In this document: piece after piece, positions 1 to 35,400 of the stretch | Layout: each line of letters begins with the position of its first letter | Position numbering within the stretch: the first letter of the stretch is position 1 | NCBI RefSeq assembly: GCF_019097595.1 | Contig: NC_080731.1 | Span: forward strand, 5,554,071 to 5,618,070 | Length of the DNA stretch: 64,000 bases | Direction of reading: 5' to 3' | Source of the DNA: Hemibagrus wyckioides | Taxonomy: Eukaryota > Chordata > Actinopteri > Siluriformes > Bagridae | Translations under genes and position numbers: made by a program | Notes under the pieces: generated by a model | Databases searched by the model: none | Seen by the model: the letters and a program-made list of their open reading frames with translations, nothing else | What the model was told of the DNA's origin: nothing

Positions 1-1030
1 CCACTATGGGGATGGTGTGCGTGCTCCACTATGGGGATGGTGTGCGTGCTCCAGCATGGGGATGGTGTGCGTGCTCCAGCATGGGGATGGTGTGCGTGCT
101 CCAGCATGGGGATGGTGTGCGTGCTCCAGCATGGGGAAGGTGTGCGTGCTCCAGCATGGGGAAGGTGTGCGTGCTCCAGCATGGGGAAGGTGTGCGTGCT
201 CCAGCATGGGGAAGGTGTGCGTGCTCCAGCATGGGGATGGTGTGCGTGCTCCAGCATGGGGAAGGTGTGCGTGCTCCAGCATGGGGATGGTGTGCGTGCT
301 CCAGCATGGGGAAGGTGTGCGTGCTCCAGCATGGGGATGGTGTGCGTGCTCCAGCATGGGGAAGGTGTGCGTGCTCCAGCATGGGGAAGGTGTGCGTGCT
401 CCAGCATGGGGAAGGTGTGCGTGCTCCAGCATGGGGAAGGTGTGCGTGCTCCAGCATGGGGAAGGTGTGCGTGCTCCAGCATGGGGAAGGTGTGCGTGCT
501 CCAGCATGGGGAAGGTGTGCGTGCTCCAGCATGGGGAAGGTGTGCGTGCTCCAGCATGGGGAAGGTGTGCGTGCTCCAGCATGGGGAAGGTGTGCGTGCT
601 CCAGCATGGGGAAGGTGTGCGTGCTCCAGCATGGGGATGGTGTGCGTGCTCCAGCATGGGGAAGGTGTGCGTGCTCCAGCATGGGGAAGGTGTGCGTGCT
701 CCAGCATGGGGAAGGTGTGCGTGCTCCAGCATGGGGAAGGTGTGCGTGCTCCAGCATGGGGATGGTGTGCGTGCTCCAGCATGGGGATGGTGTGCGTGCT
801 CCAGCATGGGGAAGGTGTGCGTGCTCCAGCATGGGGAAGGTGTGCGTGCTCCAGCATGGGGAAGGTGTGCGTGCTCCAGCATGGGGAAGGTGTGCGTGCT
901 CCAGCATGGGGAAGGTGTGCGTGCTCCAGCATGGGGAAGGTGTGCGTGCTCCAGCATGGGGATGGTGTGCGTGCTCCAGCATGGGGATGGTGTGCGTGCT
1001 CCAGCATGGGGATGGTGTGCATGCTATAGT
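1..1030. repeat. 25-bp minisatellite (VNTR), about 41 units
   Basis: A 25-bp unit beginning atggggaaggtgtgcgtgct repeats without indels from position 6 to about 1030. The units differ almost only at the eighth base, which is T or A. T units sit at both ends (units 1-5 and 39-41) and at units 10, 12, 14, 26, 31 and 32; the other 27 are A units. Because 25 is not a multiple of 3, every frame on both strands stays open and reads as a 25-residue super-repeat. These long open frames are an effect of the repeat and not genes. The array probably lies in an upstream intron of the cnnm gene. Confidence 0.97.
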
Positions 1031-25892
<24,862 letters not shown>

Positions 25893-26750
25893 CACTCGCG
25901 CACAACTTTCTAACAGCATGCTTAGAGACTACCATCAAACACACTAATTTATACACACACACACACAGACTGTTTTTCCAGCCTGATTAGCGAAACCGGC
26001 AGTCGCCTGAAACACATACCCATACACCCATATAATCCATTTAAAATACTGATATCCTTCGGTTGTACAAAGTTGCCAAAATAAAGGGCAAGAACTGGAT
26101 GGAGGAAGAGAAAAAAACGGCGTGATTGCACTGAGAAGTTTTGTCTGGATGAAGCGCCTGGACTGAGTAGTTTTGGAGCAAACAATCCATCTGGGCATTT
26201 TAAAGACTGATTTTTTAATTTTTATTTTTAAAGAAAGATTTGTTTCGAAATGAAAAGTTTTATTGTCTGGTTTTTCAAAGCAACATGGGAGCAGTTGAGG
26301 AGAAAAGCAGTTGACATCAAATGTGAAATAAGAGGTCCAGCTAGACCGTAGATTACAGGAATATTCCAGCGTTTCTTCAGATTAATCTCTATCCACTGCA
26401 TGTCTGGCATACGTGTGAGGAGTCTCAATGCGGAAAACCTTTATTTATATAAAGTTGTAAAAATTAAGCTCTAAATTGATTGTTTTTGGTTTACGTTTTA
26501 AAACAGTTTTGGATAAGCGAGAAGGGGTTATGTGTCGACAAAGTAGATTAATATCCTCCCTAAAAGTCAACACTTTCTCTAATGTTCTTTTTATTATTTT
26601 TTTTAAGTACCAGGAAATGAGTTAAAATTCTTGACTGCAGTAATCTGGCCTGTGCTACAGATGTCTGAGGAAAAGATTAAGTAGAAAGCACTGAGGCTTG
26701 AGGCTATTTTCTAGAGTCATGTGTTGTCATGCTCCGAGTTGTGTGCGTGC

Positions 26751-26797
<47 letters not shown>

Positions 26798-27743
26798 CAT
26801 GCTCTGAATGAAGAATCTTCAATCTTAATCTCACCAAAATCCAAGATGTATCTCAGGGAAGACACTAAAGCACCACATCTATAATCTATATGTTAAATGA
26901 TTCTCTGTTTTTCATCATAGAACAAGTGACCAAAAAAAAAAAAGAAAAAATAGAGAGAAACTAAAGCATGTGGAAATTTCATCTCGTATCGAGTCCATGT
27001 ATTCGCCTACTGTAAGTGAAGGGTTTTTTTTTTTTTTTTTTTTAAATGGTTTTCGCTTATGTCTAAAGTGAATCACTGTCAAAATCGTGAGTCTAAACGC
27101 TGACTCCATAATTGTTTGGGTTTTGTGTTATTTCTTATTTTTGAAAGTGAGCAATGCTGTGTCAGAGAAAATGATATTCTATCCAGTTTCAGTCTTGCAA
27201 AAATGAGCTTTAAGAATGGTTCAGTTTTTGAACTTGAAAATAACCCTACCAGACACACTCATATACATACATACACACACACACACACATACACACACAT
27301 GCACACATGTATACTGTATTTATTTGACGTATAAATTCAAGTTGTATATTTTCTTGTGAAATGTACATTTTGTCTTCTTTTATTTTTCTAATTGTGTTTT
27401 ATGGTTCTTGCCTTCAGAACATATATTTCAGATCAACAGCATGTCTCGGTACTGATTTATCACATTGTGTCACATTTCTGGTCCATTTAAAAGACAATCC
27501 GTAGTCCCATCCAAGCCAAAAAAAAAAATTTTATTTATACAAAATTGGCTCCCAAGAGTCCTGGGTATAATTATATGGGTTTTTGTTTTTTGATGATGTT
27601 AGCTTTTCTTGTTTTGTTTGTGTTTAAGATCTGGTTCTTTTTTTTTTCCACTGTGAGGATTTTATTTTGCTTTATACCAAATCTGGAAAAAATAACACAT
27701 CTTTAACAACCTGTATGCAGGGCAACAGTGTTAGCCAAATAAA
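25893..27743 (+). other. Probable cnnm4 3' UTR
   Basis: A non-coding AT-rich stretch follows the stop. AATAAA occurs at 26080-26085 and at 27738-27743; the second may mark the distal end. A long (GT)n run lies at 26741-26796, with a poly-T run near 27016-27042 and a CA run near 27272. No ORF of interest. The UTR end is inferred only from the signals. Confidence 0.45.
26741..26796. repeat. (GT)n microsatellite
   Basis: GT run of about 25 units with a few GC interruptions at its start. Confidence 0.95.
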
Positions 27744-28318
27744 TATCAGAAAACTGATATCTTCTTCATGATCTTTGATATCTGTTCATCAGAAAAAGAG
27801 AGAGAGAGAGAGAGAGAGACAGCCATTCGATTTTCACTGCTTCATGGGTTTTGTGGGTTTTAAGCCACGATTGTGAAAGATGCTGCTAGATTTCTAGGTT
27901 GTTGTCTGTTGTCTGTTTTGATGTTTGTTCTCACGAGGTTGATATATGATGATTTATTAAATTAGTTTTCAAGAATTGTGAAATACTTTATTACACTCTT
28001 AATCCTTCAGGATTTTTACTCTTGCAGCTCAGTACTAAATGATTTAGCTATGGTTTAACTTAGTTTAGCTAAGTGTCGAGTGAGCTGGACCAATAGACAA
28101 ATAACACAATCATTTATCTTATTTCAAGACATTTATTTATTGTATCAACATAGATAGATAGATAGATTTTCATTTATGTATGCAAGTGCCTTGCATAAGT
28201 ATTTACCTTGGAGATTTCAACATTAAGTGTAAAAACATTTTTAATCAACAGTTTCTGAAATTCATGAACCTACAGGAAATTCTCAGTAAATGTGAAGTGT
28301 GCGTAGGGGTGCCATTTT
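27744..28318. other. Intergenic, nothing recognised
   Basis: AT-rich sequence between cnnm4 and ckap2l with a GA run at about 27797-27819 and a short gata run near 28151. No gene or repeat family identified. Confidence 0.5.
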
Positions 28319-28605
28319 CACCCATCCATCCATCCATCCATCCATCCATCCTCTGTACCACTTATGCTACAGAGGGTCACTGGGAGTCTATCCCAGGAAA
28401 CACGGCACATCCTGCATGTGGTGCCAATCCATCGCAAGGCACATATAATTTAACAGATGGCGATCTGTTGACAACACATTTCTTTCTACTCTGAGAGGAA
28501 ACACCAAAAGTACAGGAAGAACAGACAAGGCTAGAATCAAGCCCGTAACCCCAGAGGGGCGAGTTGAAACGTGCTAACCACCAAGCAACCATGTGTGTAT
28601 TTAGT
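28319..28605 (+). repeat. Degenerate interspersed repeat beginning with (CATC)n
   Basis: It starts with seven catc units, then ctgtaccacttatgctacag, gtgccaatccatcgcaaggc and the closing gtgctaaccaccaagcaacc. This is the order of the common fish repeat also seen at 11885 and 18805. Its tail, directly followed by Tc1 sequence, recurs at 29700-29760. Confidence 0.55.
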
Positions 28606-28612
28606 TACTCAC

Positions 28613-28925
28613 TGGCCAGCCAAAACATTATGACCACCTGACTAATTTTGTGTTGGTCCTCCTTTTGCTGCCAAAACAGCCCTGACCTGTCGTGGCATGG
28701 ACTCCACTAGATCCCTGAAGGTGTGCTGTGGTATCTAGCTACAAGATGTTAGCAGCAGATCCTATAATTCCTGTAAGTTGTGAGGTGGGGCCTCCATGGA
28801 TCGGACTTGTTCGTTCAGCACATCCCACAGATGCTCAATTGAATTGAGATCTGGGGAATTTGGAGGCCAAGTCAACCTCAAACTCGTTGTTGTGCTCATC
28901 AAACTATTCCTCAACCATTTCTTTT
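28613..28925 (-). mobile_element. Tc1-like fragment (family B), 3' end
   Basis: The TIR-like start ccaaaacattatgaccacct is followed by the reverse complement of a transposase C-terminus (tgctgccaaaacagccctga = AV...AAKGG; cccacagatgctcaattgaa = the N-P-I-E-H region). Only about 310 bp remain. It lies about 200 bp upstream of the ckap2l promoter elements. Confidence 0.75.
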
Positions 28926-29099
28926 CCTTATTTTCACATTTCTTTGAAGTTGAATTTATTTATATAAAATAGTTGACGCTATATTGAATTTATACATCGT
29001 GTGTTCGTGTGCGATTGAATAGGAATTTATTTATTTATTTGTTTGTTTATTTGTAAATATCGCTTCTTGGGGAAGTTTTTTTGTTTTCCTACCTATATT

Positions 29100-29413
29100 C
29101 CGGCCAATTCATTCTCCTTCTCTAGGATTGGCTAGTGGTGTCGTGCTTTTGCGCTGGGATTGGTTAGTAGTTTTTAAGTCACGCGCAGCGTTCTGCACCG
29201 TCCAATCAGCGGGCCGTTTCAGAAGTCGCTGTTTTGTCGCTAAACAGGTGGGTTAAAAATAACGACTTTTCAAATCTTTGAACTGACCAATCGGGTTGAA
29301 GTGGGCGTTAACCCCGCAAAATTCAACTGTCGGTGTTTTGGTGTCTGCGTGCAGGCGATTAGTTGCTGATCAACAATAGATAAATAAAACATTAACGGAT
29401 TTAATCGAAGAGA
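29100..29413 (+). promoter_or_regulatory. Probable ckap2l promoter: CCAAT boxes, CHR, E2F-like site
   Basis: There are five CCAAT/ATTGG boxes: 29104-29108, 29127-29131 (inverse), 29159-29163 (inverse, 32 bp further on), 29202-29206 and 29287-29291. CHR-type hexamers TTCAAA (29269-29274) and TTTGAA (29277-29282) and an E2F-like tgggcgttaa at 29302 follow. CCAAT plus CHR is the known pattern of genes expressed in G2/M through NF-Y and the DREAM/MuvB complex. That suits a mitotic spindle gene whose ATG is at 29414. No TATA box is seen. Confidence 0.65.
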
Positions 29414-29456
29414 ATGGAAATAAAAAATGAAGACCCGGCAAAAGTTTCGCGAACAG
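29414..29456 (+). CDS. ckap2l: ckap2l exon 1
   Basis: ATG at 29414; encodes [14 protein letters not shown] plus one base. Donor GTAGAT at 29457. The call rests on phase match with exon 2 and on the promoter upstream. Confidence 0.82.
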
Positions 29457-32400
29457 GTAGATTTTAAACTCCTTTTTAAAACGGATTAACTGTTTGTAAC
29501 AAACTTTACTGTTGTTCTTGTTTGTTTTGACCGCCTCATGGTAGCCGTTATAAAATACATAATGTTCCATTTCCGGTCAGCACCATTCGTGGTTTGTTGT
29601 GATATTGGCGAGTTCAAATGTAGTCTTATTGTAATAAATGTTTTATAACGTCCGAATTAACTAGTAACATGTTAAAAGGTGGACTGAAAGAATGAGTGAG
29701 CCCAGAGGGTCCAGTCAAACGTGCTAACCACTAAGCGATCATATGTACATTTAGCTATTCACTGACCAGCCATAACATTATGACCACCTGCCTAATATTG
29801 TGTTGGTCCCCCTTTTGCTGCCAAAACAGCCCTGATCTGTCGAGGCATGGACTCCACTAGATGGAGTGCTAGAAGGTGTGCTGTGGGATCTGACACCAAG
29901 ATGTTAGCAGCAGATCCTTTATGTCCTGTAAATGGATCGGACTTTTTTGTCCAGTAAATCCCACAGATGCTCGACTGGACTGAGATCTGGGGGATTTGGA
30001 GGGCCAGTCAACACCTCGAACCCCCATCAACACCCCGAATTGACTAGCTAACATGTTAAAAGTTGGACTGAAAGAGTGAGTTGGCTCTCGGTTTTGCTTT
30101 GTCCTGCAACCAACAGCTGTTTTACTGAATTATATCTACATTAAAAACAAGGTGTCTGTAGATTAGCTAGCTGTGTGTAATGTATGAAACACACGTTTCA
30201 GATTTCAAACTAACACTTCGTTTATTTGTGCAAAACAAAGAATACAACATGAGGTGTATGCTTATGTAGAATAGTGCAGGATTTCTCAAGCATTTTGCAT
30301 CCAGGAACCCCTTTAATGGTCAAAAAAATCCTCCACAAGCTGTTATAAATCCAGCATTGATCACCATTTTGCGAAATTGTGCCTTAATATACCCGTCTAC
30401 AGGAATAAGAGTGAACACATGACATTTCATGAATGTTAGTCATCATTTAGATGATTGGTTGGAAATATAGGGCGTTTAATGAATGCATTGTGCTTTAATG
30501 TGTTTGTGGGATTTAGAAGTTTTATGGCATGAATACACTGACCAGGCATAACATTATGACCGCCTGCCTAATATTTTGTTGGTCCCTCTTTTACTGCCAA
30601 AACAGCCCTGACCCTTCATGCACTGTGTATTCGGACACATTTCTATTAGAACCAGCATTAACTTCTTCAGCAGTTTGAACAACAGTAGCTCGTCTGGCTC
30701 AGGGGCAGTGGTGGCTCAAGTGGTTAAGGCTCTGGGTCGTTGACCAGAAGATCAGGGGTTCAAGCCCCAGCACCGCCAAGTTGCTACTGTTGGGCCCTTG
30801 AGCAAGGCCCTTAACCCTCTCTGCTCCAGGGGCGCCGTATCATGGCTGACCCTGCGCTCTGACCCCAACCTCCAAGGATGGGATATGCGAAGAAAGAATT
30901 TCACTGTGCTGTAATGTATATGTGACAAATAAAGGCTGTTTCGTTTTTGTTTCACACGGGCCAGCCTTCGCTCCCCACGTGCATCAGTGAGGCTTGCCCA
31001 CCCATGACCCTGTCACCGGTTCACCACTGTTCCCTCCCTGGACCACTTTTGATAGATACTGACCACTGCAGCCCGGGAACACCCCACAAGAGCTGCAGTG
31101 TTGGAGATGCTCTGATCCAGTAGTCTAGCCATCACAATTTGGTCCTTGTCAAACTCACTCAAATCCTTACGCTTGTCCATTTTTCCTGATTCTAACATCA
31201 ACTTTGGGTCTTTGAATTCCTTTTTTCTTTTCTGTTGTTTTCTCCGGGAAGGCAGTCATAAAGTGACATAGTGTTGCATTAAAATGGGGTCGAATTGGTT
31301 CTAACTGCAGTTTTAACTTGATTTGTGCTGTTAATGTGGTGTGATTCGCTGTGGCGACCCCTGAAGGGAAAAGCCGAAAGAAGAAGAAGAATGTGGTGTG
31401 GATTTCTTTAATACGGGTTAAGAAAACACAATGTGTGACATGAGAAAATATTCTTGAAAATATGAAAATGTTCTTTCATGTAGCGTCTTGCTTTATGTTA
31501 TCAGAGTCTGCTGTGACTCATTTTTTCCACTGTAACCCAGAGCACATGAGTCAGATGTAAAACATTAATTATTATTATTATAATTATTATTATTATTATT
31601 TCTGGACTTTTGTATCACATATGTTGTTTGTAATACACACATTTTACAGTAGAATCAGAATTAAGCAGACTATAAGTTTAGGAACTAAATTTACAGAAAT
31701 AAAAAACATCTAAAATTCGTATTTGCCTGCTTTAGACTGAATTGGGGTCGTGTTAGCCCAAAACTCCTGCCTTTACTGTATGCTGTCGTTATATACACTA
31801 TATTGCCAAAAGTATTCGCTCACCTGCCTTGACTCGCATATGAACTTAAGTGACATCCCATTCCTAATCCATAGGGTTCAATATGACGTCGGTCCACCCT
31901 TTGCAGCTATAACAGCTTCAACTCTTCTGGGAAGGCTGTCCACAAGGTTTAGGAGTGTGTTTATGGGAATTTTTGACCATTCTTCCAGAAGCGCATTTGT
32001 GAGGTCACACACTGATGTTGGACGAGAAGGCCTGGCTCTCAGTCTCCGCTCTAATTCATCCCAAAGGTGTTCTATCGGGTTGAGGTCAGGACTCTGTGCA
32101 GGCCAGTCAAGTTCATCCACACCAGACTCTGTCATCCATGTCTTTATGGACCTTGCTTTGGTCACTGGTGCACAGTCATGTTGGAAGAGGAAGGGGCCAG
32201 CTCCAAACTGTTCCCACAAAGTTGGGAGCATGGAATTGTCCAAAATGTCTTGGTATGCTGAAGCATTCAGAGTTCCTTTCACTGGAACTAAGGGGCCAAG
32301 CCCAGCTCCTGAAAAACAACCCCACACCATAATCCCCCCTCCACCAAACTTTACACTTGGCACAATGCAGTCAGACAAGTACCGTTCTCCTGGCAACCGC

Positions 32401-35400
32401 CAAACCCAGACTCGTCCATCAGATTGCCAGATGGAGAAGCGCGATTCGTCACTCCAGAGAACGCGTCTCCACTGCTCTAGAGTCCAGTGGCGGCGTGCTT
32501 TACACCACTGCATCCGACGCTTTGCATTGCACTTGGTGATGTATGGCTTGGATGCAGCTGCTCGGCCATGGAAACCCATTCCATGAAGCTCTCTGCGCAC
32601 TGTTCTTGAGCTAATCTGAAGGCCACATGAAGTTTGGAGGTCTGTAGCGATTGACTCTGCAGAAAGTTGGCGACCTCTTCGCACTATGCGCCTCAGCATC
32701 CGCTGACCCCGCTCCGTCAGTTTACGTGGCCTACCACTTCGTGGCTGAGTTGCTGTCGTTCCCAAACACTTCCACGTTCTTATAATACAGCTGACAGTTG
32801 ACTGTGGAATATTTAGGAGTGAGAGAATTTCACGACTGGATTTGTTGCACAGGTGGCATCCTATCACAGTTCCACGCTGGAATTCACTGAGCTCCTGAGA
32901 GCGACCCATTCTTTCACAAATGTTTGTAAAAACAGTCTGCATGCCTAGGTGCTTGATTTTATACACCTGTGGCCATGGAAGTGATTGGAACACCTGATTC
33001 TGATTATTTGGATGGGTGAGCGAATACTTTTGGCAATATAGTGTATATATATATATATATATATGTCGTCATGTGCATAAAGAGTGCTTTAAGCATCTAT
33101 ATACAGTGAAATTCACACAGCCAAAATGAATAGTAGCTCTTATGTAGTAAAAGTAGCAAGTAAAATTTTAGAAGTAAAAGGAATATGCTGTCATAAAGTG
33201 ACATAATGGGAGATATTGCATTAATGTATTCTAGCAAGTAAATATACTGATATTCTTTAAACTATGTAACAGTATGCGGTCAGAAAGTTTAGTATAAGTA
33301 GTCCATTAGAAACGTAATATATTTGATAGGTGGTTATTAGGTGACAGAACAGTTTAGACACGTGTCATCAGTAGATACTTAACATATGCTTGTTGAGTGA
33401 GCCTTGAAATATGATGAAATAGATGAAATGTTGTGTATGACCTAATGGTGTGTCAATTTACAGAGATACGCAAGCAGAAACTCGCAGAATACCTTGCAGC
33501 GAAAGGCAGGTTAAAGCCACCTAATCCCAAGTAAGTCATTCTGTTTATATGATTTTATTCCTGAAATTGTGACGCTTTGGTAGGCACAGTGACAAGCCAC
33601 TGATTTTCTCATGTTTTTTCTTTCCCTTTAAAGGCCTTACCTAAAGAACAGTGCTGTTCTGACGAATCCCCCAGGAGCTGCGCAGAAATCTCGTACTGTA
33701 AGTTTACACATCACGGTCATACAGGAACTGGGTTCTCACACATTCTAGAAAATTGATGCCGCAAACACTGTGCCATATTTTGTCATCGTCTCCACTGCCA
33801 AGTGATCTATATGTGCTGAATTCGGTTCAGTTCAGTACAGACCTGACTGTACAAACGCCAGTTTCACACACTCGTCCTGGATATAGAAATACCCTTTATT
33901 TGTCACATATACATTACTGCACAGTGAAATTCTTTCTTCGCATTTCCCATCCTTGGAGGTTGGGCTCAGAGCGCAGGGTCAGCCATGATACAGCACCCCT
34001 GGAGCGAGAGGGTTAAGTAACAGTGGCAACTTATTAGTGCTCGGGGATTGAATCCCCGATCTTCCGGTCAACGACCCAGAGCCTTAACCACTTGAGCCAC
34101 CACTCACTGTGGATATGTTCCACATTCCATTAGACCGCATGATACGCCGATCTTCAAACGTTTATAATAAGGAACGGAAACATTCTGAAAACCTCGGGCT
34201 TTCACTTATTTCAATTCAGAAGTGATTAGCTATTTGACAGGCCTACCATTAAATTTGTGAAAGAACATAAACTGTATTAAAGGTATCAATGTTTCTGGTA
34301 AATCTCATTGCTTTTGCGTTAAAACAGTTAAAAGTTGTTTCTTATCTTTTTAGTAACGATTGTTGCATCGATTTATTTCACTCGTTGCGGTGAGCGCTTA
34401 AATTGAACGTTACAAATCACCAGAACGTTACGTCCCATCCGAAGGTGTAGATATCCCTGGATTTGGATTTTTTGTTACCCTGCTTTGTTGTATTGCTGTG
34501 TGCTAGAAAAGCCAGTCATGTTAAATATGATATAATGGATGAGTAAACTTTAAGGGTGATGTCGTGTCAAAATCAGCCAGGCGCCTAGAACATTTTTTCC
34601 GCTCATTTTGTTAGTATGTGCATATCCAGTTATTTCCATCATTCGTGTATTACATACATGCTCCAGCTAGTTTAAAAATGTTCATGCAATTAGATGATGA
34701 AATTCCCACTATCACTTCATTGCCCGTGGCTGCGTTCAGCGCAATACCAACTGGTGAATACCAGTTTTCTGACATCATTTACAAATAAATCTCTTTGTGT
34801 AGAGATTGTAAATGAGGCCTGTTGCTTGCATCATGGCAGTACACATGGAACTGAAGCAAGTTGGTTAGATTGCTCCCTTACAGCTATTTGGAAAGATAGA
34901 GTTATTGTAATTTGAATGGTTTTGAATTTGCATTTTCTTTTGTCCAAACATACATTCATGATTCTGGTTAGATAGAAATTCAAGGATGTTTAGTGATTAC
35001 CATGTATTATTGTTGCTAAATTTATACAGTCACAACTGCATGATGTACACAAACACACACACACACACACACACATACTTTTAATGTTTTTGTATGATGA
35101 GAAAAAGCAGAATGTTTCAGAAAGTTCCTAGATACTGGTTCTAGTAACTCAAGAAACTTATTATTTTCTTCTGGAAAAAAAGGAATCTCCAAAAATAATA
35201 CGGCTGACAGAACTGATGGACACACTACATTTAGAAAAAAAGACTCTAAAAAATTTGGTCACCATTTATGTCTTTTCTGCAAACCTGTGTTTAATATGCT
35301 TCTGATGCCTACATTACCTGCTTTTATAGCTGGTCAGCACTTGTCTGTAGGGTTTTTGGAAGTGATGTGTTTCCCCTTTAGTTATTTCTGATGTTCTTTC

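Larger units (their letters stand above)
29457..33463 (+). other. ckap2l intron 1, transposon-rich
   Basis: A 4.0-kb intron made largely of insertions: Tc1 family B fragments (29757-30035; 30536-31225 with a SINE inside it) and a full-length Tc1 (31796-33043), then a TA run. There is also an ATT run near 31568 and, near 31340-31390, the tail cgctgtggcgacccctgaag...(gaa)n of a LINE-like repeat. No further exon seen. Confidence 0.75.

Noticed and set aside
1..1030. CRISPR-like array
   Set aside because: Units are contiguous with no spacers, and the surrounding DNA is vertebrate.
30711..30775. Possible tRNA gene
   Set aside because: It is the tRNA-like head of a SINE nested in a Tc1 copy.
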